From NCBI RefSeq assembly GCF_020177575.1, contig NZ_JAHTBK010000001.1:1178001-1242000 (forward strand): a DNA stretch of 64,000 bases. The letters run 5' to 3'. Below the pieces are notes generated by a model. The model was not told the origin of the DNA, ran no database searches, and was given only the letters and a program-made list of their open reading frames with translations. How positions within the stretch are numbered: position 1 is the stretch's first letter; each line of letters opens with the position of its first letter. A program made the translations under genes and the position numbers. Source of the stretch: Hasllibacter sp. MH4015. GTDB taxonomy: Bacteria; Pseudomonadota; Alphaproteobacteria; Rhodobacterales; Rhodobacteraceae. Positions 18,054 to 26,570 of this stretch are shown here, piece by piece.

Positions 18054-19010
18054 ATGTCCGATCCGTTTTTCCAGCCACCGTCCGGTACCGATCTGCCGCG
18101 CTATGCGGGGGTGCCGAGTTTCATGCGGCTGCCCCACCTCGCGGCGGATGATCCGAAGCGCGCGGAGGTGGAGATCGGGATTTTCGGGCTGCCCTGGGAC
18201 GGGGCCACGTCGAACCGCCCCGGTGCGCGTCACGGGCCGCGGGCGCTGCGCGATGCCTCCACCATGATCCGGGAGATGAACCGGTCCACCGGGCAAATGC
18301 CGTTCCAGGCCGCGCGCATTGCCGATCTGGGGGATGTGGCGATGAGCCCCGTGGACCAGGACGAGGCGCTGGCCGACGCGCAGAGCTTCATCGCGGGCGT
18401 CCTGGCGCAAGGCATCCGGCCCGTCATGGTGGGCGGCGATCACCTGTGTACGCTGACGGTTCTGCGGGAGCTGCGCAAGGCGCGCGGAGAGGCGTTCGGC
18501 CTTATTTTGCTGGACAGTCACACCGACCTCTACCCGCCCTATTTCGGCGGCAAGACCCTGACCCATGGCAACCCGTTCCGGCAGGCGATCGAGGAAGGGT
18601 GCCTGGATCCCGCGCGCTGCGTCATGGCGGGGATGCGGGGGACATCCTACAACACGTCCGATTTCGACTACGGCCACGAGCGGGGCGTGCGCATCCTGCC
18701 GATTGAGGAATGCATGGAACGGGGCTGGCCCTCCGTGATGCAGGTGGCGCGCGAGGTTGTGGGGGATGGGCCGACATACGTGTCCTTCGACATCGACTTC
18801 GTGGACCCGGCCTACGCGCCCGGCACGGGCACGCCGGAGGTGGGGGGGCCGACCTCGTTCGACGCGATCCAGTGCATGCGGGCGATCCGGGGCCTCGACG
18901 TAATCGGCGCGGATCTGGTGGAGGTCTCACCCCCTTTCGACACTGGGGGGATCACCGCGTGGCTGGGGGCGTCGGTGATGTTCGAACTGATCTGCGCGAT
19001 GCAGCCGTGA
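18054..19010 (+). CDS. speB: Agmatinase/guanidinobutyrase-family ureohydrolase
   Basis: 318 residues, the length of SpeB-type enzymes. All dimanganese ligands of the ureohydrolase fold are present: H130 (GGDH), D154/H156/D158 (DSHTD) and D246/D248 (SFDIDFVDP), followed by APGTGTPEVGG. The usual DAHxD reads DSHTD here, a small deviation. Such enzymes cleave agmatine, guanidinobutyrate or guanidinopropionate to urea and the amine. Without a closely related characterised protein in mind, I keep the symbol speB as a family label only. No arginine decarboxylase is next to it, so guanidinobutyrate or another guanidino acid is an equal candidate. Confidence 0.82.
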   Translation: MSDPFFQPPSGTDLPRYAGVPSFMRLPHLAADDPKRAEVEIGIFGLPWDGATSNRPGARHGPRALRDASTMIREMNRSTGQMPFQAARIADLGDVAMSPVDQDEALADAQSFIAGVLAQGIRPVMVGGDHLCTLTVLRELRKARGEAFGLILLDSHTDLYPPYFGGKTLTHGNPFRQAIEEGCLDPARCVMAGMRGTSYNTSDFDYGHERGVRILPIEECMERGWPSVMQVAREVVGDGPTYVSFDIDFVDPAYAPGTGTPEVGGPTSFDAIQCMRAIRGLDVIGADLVEVSPPFDTGGITAWLGASVMFELICAMQP

Positions 19011-19035
19011 GGCGCGAGATCGGGGATATAGGGTC

Positions 19036-19069
19036 GGTATATCCTGGGTATATTTCCGGTATATACCGG
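19036..19069. repeat. Three 11-bp phased repeats before the RdhA-like gene
   Basis: GGTATAT occurs at 19036, 19047 and 19058, exactly 11 bp apart (units GGTATATCCTG, GGTATATTTCC, GGTATATACCG). The last unit lies in the perfect 14-bp palindrome CCGGTATATACCGG (19056-19069), which ends 2 bp before the start codon at 19072. A weaker fourth unit, GATATAG, begins at 19025. The AT-rich units stand out in GC-rich DNA and repeat once per helical turn, which suggests cooperative binding of a regulator that would also cover the ribosome binding site. Confidence 0.65.
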
Positions 19070-19071
19070 CG

Positions 19072-20301
19072 ATGGCGTCCATGACCTATCCCAAGAACCG
19101 ATTGCCGGAGCATCTTGCGGACAGCGACCGGGCCGCCGGGTTCGAAGTCTCGGACGCATTCGAGCGGTTCAGCCAGATGAACGACATCTTCACGCGGGCC
19201 TTCTGGGACGACCGAGTGCGCACGGACGACACGGACGCCTTCTTCGCCTCCTACCGGATGGAGGCCGCGCCGCGCCGGGGGGACGGGTTCACCCAGAAGG
19301 ATTTCGCGCTGCGCAACGCGGCCTGGCTGATCTCGGACATCGTGTCGGAGCGAAGCGCGGCGGAGGGGATACGCGAGGGCTTCCAGGGGGCGATCCGCGA
19401 CGACACGCCGGTTGCGCCGGACAAGGTGGAATTGGGCGATCCGGGCGTCGAGGCGGCGGAGGTGAAGGCGATTGCCAAGATCTTCGGGGCCGATCTTGTC
19501 GGCATCACCGATTTCGACGCGCGCTGGCATTACGCCGACCGCCCCGATGTGCGGGTGATGGAACCCGTCGCAAATGATCTGCCCGACGGCCTGTCCCGTG
19601 TCATCGTGATGGGCCACGCGATGGATGCCGACCTGGTGGAGACCTATCCCAGCGCGCTGGCGGGGGCGGCGACGGGTCGCGAATATTCCCACGAGGCGGC
19701 CATCGTGATGCAGGTCGCGGCCTATATCCGCAACCTCGGTTATCGGGCCGTCGCCTCCATGAATGACACGGCCCTTGTCATCCCCTACGCGATCAAGGCG
19801 GGGCTTGGGGAATACGGGCGCAACCAGATGGTGCTGACCCCGGACTTCGGGCCACGGGTGCGGTTCTCCAAGATCTTCACCGACATGCCCCTGGCGGTCG
19901 ATGCGCCGCGCGCCCTGGGCCTCAACGATTATTGCGACGCCTGCGATGTCTGCGCCGTGGCGTGCCCGGTGAAGGCGTTGCCGTTCGGGCCGCCCGATTT
20001 CGGGGAGGAGGTGACGAAAGGCTCCCCCTCCACCCAGCGGGGCGTCAGGAAATGGTCGTCGGATGCGGAGGCGTGTTTCGGATATTGGGCCAAGCTGAAA
20101 TCCGATTGCGCGATCTGCATGCGGGTCTGCCCGTTCACGCGCCCGCGCCCGCGCACGGGCTGGCTGGACCGGGCGTGGTATCGGCTGGCCACGGGCGCGT
20201 TCGGAGACCGGGGCCGCGCCTGGGCGCGCCGGATCGCCGCACGGCGGGCGCGGGCGCGGGTCAAGCCGAGGGAGTGGTGGGCTGCTCTGCGGAAGGAGTA
20301 G
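19072..20301 (+). CDS. Soluble reductive-dehalogenase-like 4Fe-4S protein
   Basis: 409 residues. The C-terminal part has two [4Fe-4S] motifs: C288-C291-C294-C298 (CDACDVCAVACP) and C335 plus C346-C349-C353 (CAICMRVCP). Upstream, YSHEAAIVMQVAAYIRNLG and GLGEYGRNQMVLTPDFGPRVR resemble the corrinoid-binding nitroreductase-like domain shared by RdhA dehalogenases and epoxyqueuosine reductase QueG. No twin-arginine signal, no membrane anchor partner and no fused flavin/ferredoxin reductase domain are present, so it would be cytoplasmic and need an external electron donor. The gene lies 61 bp after speB. A small alternative ATG at 19081 exists and neither start has a good ribosome binding site. Dehalogenation is not proven; a QueG-like reductive reaction is also possible. 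Confidence 0.78.
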   Translation: MASMTYPKNRLPEHLADSDRAAGFEVSDAFERFSQMNDIFTRAFWDDRVRTDDTDAFFASYRMEAAPRRGDGFTQKDFALRNAAWLISDIVSERSAAEGIREGFQGAIRDDTPVAPDKVELGDPGVEAAEVKAIAKIFGADLVGITDFDARWHYADRPDVRVMEPVANDLPDGLSRVIVMGHAMDADLVETYPSALAGAATGREYSHEAAIVMQVAAYIRNLGYRAVASMNDTALVIPYAIKAGLGEYGRNQMVLTPDFGPRVRFSKIFTDMPLAVDAPRALGLNDYCDACDVCAVACPVKALPFGPPDFGEEVTKGSPSTQRGVRKWSSDAEACFGYWAKLKSDCAICMRVCPFTRPRPRTGWLDRAWYRLATGAFGDRGRAWARRIAARRARARVKPREWWAALRKE

Positions 20302-20444
20302 GGGGGCGTTGCTGGGGTGGCGAGGGTCGGGTTTGGGCCCATACCTCCTGTTTGCTGCGTGGCGAGCGAATGGCCGCTCATGCGCGATGATGTCTTCCAC
20401 AGCCAATGCGCTATACTGCCTTCCCAAACGCACAGGATTTGGCC

Positions 20445-21056
20445 ATGACGCTTGAACAACTTCTCATTTTCCTTCCGGCCGCGCTGCTTCTGGGGGTATC
20501 GCCGGGAGCAAACAATCTGCTGGCCTTCATTTCGGCAACAAAAGCCGGATGGCTCCGGACTACCAAGGGCATATTCGGTCGGCTGGCGGCATGGGCAGTG
20601 CTGGTCGTCCTAGTCTCTTTGGGTCTCGACGTATTACTTCGCACGTCCGAAGTCGCATTCGTCGCTCTGAAGTGGGTCGGCGTCGCGTATCTACTCTACC
20701 TAGCGTGGCAATTCTGGACTGCGGATGTCTCCAAGGAGATCGAAGCGCCGGAGGTGTCCACACTGATGCGCCGCGAGTTTCTTACGCTGATGGGCAACCC
20801 TAAGGCCTACCTTTTGCTGACCGCGTTCCTTCCTCAGTTCGTCAACGATGGTGCTGCCCTCATGCCGCAGCTCTTCGCACTGGGTACGCTTTATCTGCTG
20901 GTCGAAGGCGTGGCTGCGCTCCTGTGGGTTTCAGCAGGGACTCTGGTCGGAGCGCATGCCCTTACCCCCTTGCGACGTAGGATCATCAACCGCGCCTCAG
21001 CCGGGTTGATGGGAACGGCTGCTATCCTCCTCGCGCGAACTGAAAAGGCAGCATAG
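20445..21056 (+). CDS. LysE/RhtB-family amino-acid exporter
   Basis: 203 residues from ATG 20445 (AGGA eight bases upstream); a longer start at 20406 has no support. Six hydrophobic segments with the family's conserved first helix PAALLLGVSPGANNLLAF and GNPKAYLLLTAFLPQF in the middle. It would export an amino acid or similar metabolite across the inner membrane. Codon use includes many CTA, GTA, TTA and TCA codons that are rare in the flanking genes, so it may have arrived by transfer. A 9-bp inverted repeat follows its stop. A TATACT sequence at 20412-20417 could be its -10 box. Confidence 0.85.
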   Translation: MTLEQLLIFLPAALLLGVSPGANNLLAFISATKAGWLRTTKGIFGRLAAWAVLVVLVSLGLDVLLRTSEVAFVALKWVGVAYLLYLAWQFWTADVSKEIEAPEVSTLMRREFLTLMGNPKAYLLLTAFLPQFVNDGAALMPQLFALGTLYLLVEGVAALLWVSAGTLVGAHALTPLRRRIINRASAGLMGTAAILLARTEKAA

Positions 21057-21064
21057 CGCCGCAA

Positions 21065-21106
21065 GCGGACTCTCACATCGTTCGAGTGAACGGCAGTAGA
21101 GTCCGC
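21065..21106. repeat. Inverted repeat after the LysE gene
   Basis: GCGGACTCT (21065-21073) and AGAGTCCGC (21098-21106) form a perfect 9-bp stem with a 24-base loop that contains a second short stem TCAC/GTGA. It starts 8 bp after the stop codon and has no T-tract. It may be a transcript 3' structure, or the scar of a transferred segment, since the LysE gene before it looks foreign. Confidence 0.5.
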
Positions 21107-21220
21107 AAACCGAATCACTCCCCCAAGCGACCTCCCCTTTTCACGCCCACCCGAACACTCACATTGTCGCGGGTGCGTGTTTTGTTAGACTTCCCGAAAC
21201 GGTCTCGCTAAGAGTGGCTC

Positions 21221-21234
21221 CGTTAGCGCTAACA
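21221..21234. promoter_or_regulatory. Palindromic operator upstream of zwf-pgl-pgi
   Basis: GTTAGCGCTAAC (21222-21233), the same 12-bp perfect palindrome as in front of edd, again followed by ACTAGC. It ends 21 bp before the zwf start codon, so a bound repressor would block transcription elongation or the promoter directly. Together the two sites define a candidate Entner-Doudoroff regulon. Confidence 0.75.
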
Positions 21235-21254
21235 CTAGCTTTGAGAGGTGCCCC

Positions 21255-22700
21255 ATGGTCTCACGCGTTATTCCGGTCGATCCGTTCGATCTGGTGATCT
21301 TCGGCGGCACGGGCGATCTGGCGCGGCGCAAGATCCTGCCGGCGCTCTATCGGCGGTTCCGGGACGGGCAGATGCCCGACGAGGCGCGGATCATCGGGGC
21401 GGCGCGCGCGGATCTGGACGCCGGTGGCTACCGCACGGAGATCCGCGCGGCCTTCGACGAATTCCTGCACGAAGATGAACGCGACGACCGGATGGAGGCG
21501 TTCCTGGAGCGCCTCGATTACCTGCCGATCGACGCGATGGGGGATGGCGGCTGGCCCGACCTGAAGGAGAAGATGCGCGACGGCGCGATCCAGGCTTTTT
21601 ACTTCTCCGTCGGCCCGAGCCTCTTCGGTGCGTTGGCCGAGCGGCTGCACAGCCACGGGATTGCGCGCGACGATGCGCGGATCGTGGTGGAAAAGCCGTT
21701 CGGGCGCGACCTGGCCTCCGCCAAGGAGCTCAATGCCACATTGGCCGAACATTTCGACGAGACGCAGATTTACCGGATCGACCATTACCTGGGCAAGGAA
21801 ACGGTCCAGAACCTGATGGCGGTGCGGTTCGGCAATGTCCTGTTCGAGCCGTTGTGGAACGCGCAATATGTCGACCACGTGCAGATCACCGTGGCCGAGG
21901 AAGTCAGCGTGGAAGGGCGCGGGGCCTATTACGACAAGTCCGGCGCGATGCGGGACATGGTGCAGAACCACCTGATGCAGCTTCTGTGCCTGACCGCGAT
22001 GGAACCGCCGTCGAAATTCGACCCAGACGCGGTGCGCGACGAGAAGCTGAAGGTGATCCGCGCGCTTGACCCAGTTGATCCGGGCGACATCGTGCGCGGG
22101 CAATATGACGGGGCGCTCGGTGCCTCCTACCTCGACCATGCGGAGGACCCGGCCAGCCGCACCGAAAGCTACATCGCGATGAAGCTGCATATCTCCAACT
22201 GGCGCTGGAAGGGGACCCCGTTCTACCTGCGCACCGGCAAGCGGCTGAAGGCGCGGAAATCCGAGATCGTGGTGACGTTCAAGGAAACACCCCATTCGAT
22301 CTTCGATGCCGATGCGGGCAGCCGCGCCAACGTGCTGTCGATCCGTCTGCAACCGGACGAGGGGATGGATTTGCGCGTGACGATCAAGGAACCGGGCCCG
22401 GGGGGCATGCGTCTGGTCGATGTCCCGCTCGACATGACCTTTGCCGAGGCGTTGGGGCCCGACGCGGCGCATGTGCCGGATGCCTATGAACGGCTGATCA
22501 TGGACGTGATCCGGGGCAACCAGACGCTGTTCATGCGCGGTGACGAAGTGGAGGCCGCCTGGGCCTGGACCGATCCGATCATCGACGGCTGGCAATCGCG
22601 CGGCGACCGGCCCGTGACCTACGATGCGGGCAGTTCGGGGCCGGAGGAGGCGTTGATGCTGCTGCACCGCGACGGGCGCCGCTGGCGGGAATTGTCGTGA
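21255..22700 (+). CDS. zwf: Glucose-6-phosphate 1-dehydrogenase
   Basis: 481 residues, normal for bacterial G6PDH. N-terminal dinucleotide-binding motif FGGTGDLARRKILPAL (residues 16-31) and the substrate-binding signature RIDHYLGKE at 174-182, with catalytic H237-equivalent in the following domain. It oxidises glucose 6-phosphate to 6-phosphogluconolactone, producing NADPH or NADH. It starts the zwf-pgl-pgi unit just behind the palindromic operator, with GAGAGG ahead of ATG 21255. Confidence 0.97.
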   Translation: MVSRVIPVDPFDLVIFGGTGDLARRKILPALYRRFRDGQMPDEARIIGAARADLDAGGYRTEIRAAFDEFLHEDERDDRMEAFLERLDYLPIDAMGDGGWPDLKEKMRDGAIQAFYFSVGPSLFGALAERLHSHGIARDDARIVVEKPFGRDLASAKELNATLAEHFDETQIYRIDHYLGKETVQNLMAVRFGNVLFEPLWNAQYVDHVQITVAEEVSVEGRGAYYDKSGAMRDMVQNHLMQLLCLTAMEPPSKFDPDAVRDEKLKVIRALDPVDPGDIVRGQYDGALGASYLDHAEDPASRTESYIAMKLHISNWRWKGTPFYLRTGKRLKARKSEIVVTFKETPHSIFDADAGSRANVLSIRLQPDEGMDLRVTIKEPGPGGMRLVDVPLDMTFAEALGPDAAHVPDAYERLIMDVIRGNQTLFMRGDEVEAAWAWTDPIIDGWQSRGDRPVTYDAGSSGPEEALMLLHRDGRRWRELS

Positions 22701-22724
22701 TAGAGGCCTGCAAGGAGGCGTGAG

Positions 22725-23396
22725 ATGAACCTGGTTGAATATCCCGACAGCGAAATGATGATGCTGGACCTGGCCGATACCCTGACGGGCGAATTGGCCG
22801 ATTGCCTGCGCCGCCATGACAGCGCGACATTCTGCGTACCGGGCGGCACCACGCCGGGGCCGATCTTTGACGTGCTGAGCGAACAGGCGCTGGATTGGGA
22901 CAGGGTCGCGGTGATCCTGAACGACGAACGCTGGGTGCCGGAGGATCACGACCGCTCCAACACGAGATTGCTGCGCCAGAGGCTTCTGACATCGAAGGCG
23001 TCGGCGGCGATGTTGCTGCCGCTCTACAAGGACGGGGCGGCGCCGGAGGACGCGATGGAGGAACTGGCCGAGGGGTTGGAGGGGCATTTGCCGATCTCGG
23101 TCTTGCTTCTGGGAATGGGCGCGGACATGCACACCGCCAGCCTGTTTCCCGGGGCCGACAACCTGGAGGCCGCCCTGGCCGGGGACGCGCCGCGCCTGAT
23201 GCCGATGCGCGCCGAGGGCGCGGGCGAGACGCGGATCACCCTAACCGCCCCGGTTCTGAACGGCGCGCTCAGCAAGCATGTGGTGATTACCGGCGCGGAG
23301 AAGCGCGCGGCATTGGAACGGGCGATGCAATTGACGCCGAGCGAGGCCCCGATCCGCGCCGTGATCCAGGGCGCGACCGTGCATTGGGCGGAGTAG
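22725..23396 (+). CDS. pgl: 6-Phosphogluconolactonase
   Basis: 223 residues, Pgl of the NagB-like (DevB) type. Recognisable segments are [36 protein letters not shown] and [18 protein letters not shown], the family's active-site loops. It hydrolyses 6-phosphogluconolactone to 6-phosphogluconate between the zwf and edd steps. An excellent AAGGAGG lies 7 bases before ATG 22725. It sits 24 bp after zwf and 5 bp before pgi, so the three genes form one operon. Confidence 0.95.
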   Translation: MNLVEYPDSEMMMLDLADTLTGELADCLRRHDSATFCVPGGTTPGPIFDVLSEQALDWDRVAVILNDERWVPEDHDRSNTRLLRQRLLTSKASAAMLLPLYKDGAAPEDAMEELAEGLEGHLPISVLLLGMGADMHTASLFPGADNLEAALAGDAPRLMPMRAEGAGETRITLTAPVLNGALSKHVVITGAEKRAALERAMQLTPSEAPIRAVIQGATVHWAE

Positions 23397-23401
23397 CGGC
23401 A

Positions 23402-25015
23402 ATGGCGGATCTCTGGGCAAACTTGCGCGACCACGCAGATCGCAACGACGACCGGCATATCCTTGATCTTTTTGAAGATCCCGGACGGGCGGAGTCGTTC
23501 TCCGTCCGGGCGGACGGGATGCTGTTCGACTATTCCAAGACCCGGATCGACGCGGGCGCGCGCGGCCTGCTGCTCGACCTCGCGCGGGCCAGCGACGTGG
23601 AGGGCCGCCGCGCGGCGATGTTCTCGGGCGAGAAGATTAACGAGACGGAGGGGCGCGCCGTTCTGCACACTGCGCTGCGCGCGTCCGGGGGGCCGATCAT
23701 TGTCGATGGCGCGGATGTCATGGCAGGCGTGCTGGAGACCCGCGCGCGGCTTTACGACTTTGCCGAGGCCGTGCGTGGGGGTGGGTTTGCCGGGCAGGGC
23801 GGCGCGATCACCGATGTGGTAAATATCGGCATCGGCGGCTCGGACCTTGGGCCTGCCATGGCGACGCTTGCGCTGGCGCCGTATCACGATGGGCCGCGTG
23901 TGCATTACGTCTCCAACGTCGATGGGGCGGACATCAACGACGCCTTGCAAGGTCTTGATCCGAAAACGACTTTGGTGATTGTTGCGTCCAAGACATTCAC
24001 CACGATCGAGACCATGACGAACGCCCGCACCGCGCGCGATTGGATGGCGGAGGCGGTGGCCGATCCCTCCGCGCAGTTCGTGGCTTTGTCGTCGGCCACC
24101 GACAAGGCGGGCGCGTTCGGCATCCCGCCCGAGCGGGTCTTCGGGTTCGAGGATTGGGTCGGCGGGCGCTATTCGCTTTGGGGACCGATCGGCCTTGGCC
24201 TGATGATCGCGGTCGGGGACGCGGCGTTCCAGCAATTCCTGGACGGTGCCGCCGCCATGGACCGCCATTTCCAGGAGGCCGATCTGGGCGACAACCTGCC
24301 CGTGCTGCTGGCCCTTGTCGGCATCTGGCACAACCAGGTGCAGGGCTTTGCGACCCGCGCCGTGCTGCCCTATGACAACCGCCTGTCCCGGCTGCCCGCC
24401 TACCTTCAGCAATTGGAGATGGAGAGCAACGGGAAGTCCGTTGCCATGGATGGCACCCGGTTGCAGGTCGATTCCGGCCCCATCGTCTGGGGAGAGCCGG
24501 GGACGAACGGGCAGCACGCCTTCTACCAGTTGATCCACCAGGGTACGCGCGTGGTGCCGTGTGAATTCCTGCTTGCCGCGCGCGGGCATGAACCAAACCT
24601 GACCCACCACCACCGACTGCTCGTCGCCAATTGCCTGGCGCAATCCGAGGCGTTGATGCGGGGCCGGTCGATGGAGGAGGCGCGCGCGTTGATGGGGAAG
24701 AAGGGGCTGACAGGCGCGGAGTTGGAGCGGCAGGCCGCCCACCGTGTCTTCCCGGGCAATCGCCCGTCCACCACGCTGCTCTACGATCAGTTAACGCCGT
24801 TTACCCTTGGCCAGATCATTGCGCTCTATGAACATCGTGTGTTCGTGGAGGGGGTGATCCTCGGCATCAATTCCTTCGACCAATGGGGTGTGGAACTGGG
24901 CAAGGAGCTTGCCGTCGCGCTGGAGCCGGTCCTGACGGGGGAGGCGGAGGACGCGGACAAGGACGGGTCGACCCGCGCGCTGGTCGCGGCGGTCAAGGCG
25001 GCGGGCGGGATCTAG
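23402..25015 (+). CDS. pgi: Glucose-6-phosphate isomerase
   Basis: 537 residues from ATG 23402, five bases after pgl; the frame stays open upstream but runs across pgl and is rejected. Both family signatures are visible: the SIS-domain sugar-phosphate loop around [17 protein letters not shown] and [13 protein letters not shown], and [18 protein letters not shown] with the active-site glutamate. [15 protein letters not shown] near the C terminus carries the catalytic lysine. It interconverts glucose and fructose 6-phosphates; next to zwf it probably channels fructose 6-phosphate back into the Entner-Doudoroff route. Its TAG stop overlaps the convergent thioesterase stop by 4 bp. Confidence 0.97.
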   Translation: MADLWANLRDHADRNDDRHILDLFEDPGRAESFSVRADGMLFDYSKTRIDAGARGLLLDLARASDVEGRRAAMFSGEKINETEGRAVLHTALRASGGPIIVDGADVMAGVLETRARLYDFAEAVRGGGFAGQGGAITDVVNIGIGGSDLGPAMATLALAPYHDGPRVHYVSNVDGADINDALQGLDPKTTLVIVASKTFTTIETMTNARTARDWMAEAVADPSAQFVALSSATDKAGAFGIPPERVFGFEDWVGGRYSLWGPIGLGLMIAVGDAAFQQFLDGAAAMDRHFQEADLGDNLPVLLALVGIWHNQVQGFATRAVLPYDNRLSRLPAYLQQLEMESNGKSVAMDGTRLQVDSGPIVWGEPGTNGQHAFYQLIHQGTRVVPCEFLLAARGHEPNLTHHHRLLVANCLAQSEALMRGRSMEEARALMGKKGLTGAELERQAAHRVFPGNRPSTTLLYDQLTPFTLGQIIALYEHRVFVEGVILGINSFDQWGVELGKELAVALEPVLTGEAEDADKDGSTRALVAAVKAAGGI

Positions 25016-25500
25016 CCCTCCGCCACCGCGCCATCCTGCTCGGTGAACGCGGCGCGGCCTGCATCGGGGATCGGGTAGCGGCCCGGCGCGTCGCGGTTGA
25101 GAAGGACGACAATCGCGCCCCCCTCCGCCGTCCGCGCCACTTCGTCGCCGACCCGCCAGACCGCGAAATCCATGGTGAACGAGGTTCTGCGGAACCGGCT
25201 GGCGCGTCCCGTGACGATATAGTCCTCCCCCAACCCCATTTCAGCCAGGTAGGTGCAGGTCACTTGTTTCAGCACCAGGCGCGGGGCGGTCGGACCGTAA
25301 TCGGTAACGGCGCGCGCCTTCAGGTAGGGCAGGCGAAAGCTTTCGAACCAGCGCAGGTAAGCGGTGTGGTTGACGTGGCCGATCGCGTCCAGCTCCCCGA
25401 AGCGGACCCGGTCCGCCAGCCCGTAGGTCCAGGGTGCGGGAATGCCGAGCGCGCGGAGCCTGTCGGGCCCAAGCGGCGTGTGATAGGGCAGGTCTGACAT
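25012..25500 (-). CDS. Acyl-CoA thioesterase (4HBT hot-dog fold)
   Basis: 162 residues from ATG 25500. Single hot-dog domain of the 4-hydroxybenzoyl-CoA thioesterase type: [24 protein letters not shown] carries the catalytic aspartate and the GHVNH turn. C-terminal strands [11 protein letters not shown] and [11 protein letters not shown] complete the fold. It would hydrolyse an acyl-CoA in the cytosol; substrate unknown. Its stop shares the palindrome CTAG with the pgi stop, so the genes overlap tail to tail by 4 bp. Its start is 61 bp from the divergent gph. Confidence 0.85.
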   Translation of the reverse strand: MSDLPYHTPLGPDRLRALGIPAPWTYGLADRVRFGELDAIGHVNHTAYLRWFESFRLPYLKARAVTDYGPTAPRLVLKQVTCTYLAEMGLGEDYIVTGRASRFRRTSFTMDFAVWRVGDEVARTAEGGAIVVLLNRDAPGRYPIPDAGRAAFTEQDGAVAEG

Positions 25501-25561
25501 CTTCGGCCTTTGTGATTTTCGGGCGGGGACCATGGTGTCGCGTTGGGCGGAAGGGGGCAAG

Positions 25562-26209
25562 ATGGCGCGCATCGTTTTCGATCTGGACGGCACGTTGATC
25601 GACAGTGCCCCGGATATCCGGCTGGCGGCCAACGGCGCGTTGGAGGGGACGGGCGCGGCGCCGCTCAGCCTTGCGGAGACGCGGGGGTTCGTGGGTGCCG
25701 GTGCGGCAATCTTCGTGACGCGCATGATGGCGGCGCGCGGTCTGCCGGACGGGATGCATGGCGACCTCCTCCACCGTTTTGTGGCGCGTTACGAGGGGGC
25801 GGTTCACCTGACCGAGATCTATCCCGGCGCGGCGGAGGTGCTGGCGGAGCTCAAGGGGCAGGGGCACCGGATGGGCCTCTGTACCAACAAACCGATCGCC
25901 CCCACCCGCGCGGTTCTGGCCCATCTCGACCTTGCCCGATTTTTCGAGGTCGTCATCGGCGGCGACAGCCTGTCGGTGCGAAAGCCCGATCCCGCCCCGC
26001 TTCGCGCTGCGCTGGATGCGTTGGGGGAGGGCGTACCGATCTATGTGGGCGACAGCGAGGTGGATGCGGAGACGGCCTTGCGTGCGGATGTGGCGTTCAT
26101 GCTTTACACTCAAGGCTATCGCAGCACGCCGGTGGACGAGCTTGCCCACCACGCGGCGTTCGCGGACTGGTCCGAGGTGCCGGGGCTGGTGACGGATCTG
26201 ACGGGGTAG
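25562..26209 (+). CDS. gph: Phosphoglycolate phosphatase-like HAD hydrolase
   Basis: 215 residues from ATG 25562. HAD superfamily with motif I FDLDGTLIDS (residues 5-14), motif II in LCTNKP, motif III lysine in RKPDP and motif IV GDSEVDAE. A helical cap lies between motifs I and II, as in Gph. It would remove phosphate from 2-phosphoglycolate formed in DNA repair or by RuBisCO. HAD phosphatases are promiscuous, so the substrate is a family-level inference. The small membrane protein gene follows 9 bp later. Confidence 0.85.
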   Translation: MARIVFDLDGTLIDSAPDIRLAANGALEGTGAAPLSLAETRGFVGAGAAIFVTRMMAARGLPDGMHGDLLHRFVARYEGAVHLTEIYPGAAEVLAELKGQGHRMGLCTNKPIAPTRAVLAHLDLARFFEVVIGGDSLSVRKPDPAPLRAALDALGEGVPIYVGDSEVDAETALRADVAFMLYTQGYRSTPVDELAHHAAFADWSEVPGLVTDLTG

Positions 26210-26218
26210 GGGGACGAT

Positions 26219-26401
26219 ATGGAGATCATGGTCTGGGCCTTCGGGGGCGTGGCCGCCCTGGCCGTCGGAATCATCGCGGTCGCGGCCTACGTGGTGTTCT
26301 GGCGGGACCGTGATGCGAAGAACACGCGGACGAAACCCACGCGCCGAGGGGGCAAGGTCCGGCACACGAGCCCCGGGCGGGGCGGGCCGACGCGGCGCTA
26401 G
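26219..26401 (+). CDS. Small single-span membrane protein
   Basis: 60 residues: one hydrophobic helix (about residues 4-28, VWAFGGVAALAVGIIAVAAYVVF) followed by a strongly basic, glycine-rich tail ending GRGGPTRR. It starts 9 bp after gph and is probably cotranscribed. The composition suggests an inner-membrane peptide with a cytoplasmic basic tail. No family recognised; coding is supported by reading frame, position and codon use. Confidence 0.55.
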   Translation: MEIMVWAFGGVAALAVGIIAVAAYVVFWRDRDAKNTRTKPTRRGGKVRHTSPGRGGPTRR

Positions 26402-26417
26402 GGACCGGTGGGAGAGC

Positions 26418-26491
26418 TGGAGCGGGTAACGGGAATCGAACCCGTAACTGAAGCTTGGGAAGCTTTCGTGATACCTTTTCACCATACCCGC
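26418..26491 (-). tRNA. tRNA-Gly (CCC anticodon)
   Basis: 74-base tRNA including an encoded CCA end. Acceptor stem GCGGGTA pairs perfectly with TACCCGC; D arm GTGA/TCAC; T arm ACGGG-TTCGATT-CCCGT; anticodon loop TTCCCAA gives anticodon CCC. The anticodon stem has an A-C mismatch at its outer pair (27-43). Confidence 0.95.
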
Positions 26492-26570
26492 CGCCTGGAT
26501 GGCTGGATACGCTTGGGCCGCGCGGGCGTCAAGCGGGGAGTGGGTGAGGTCGCACGCGTGCGAGCGGGGG

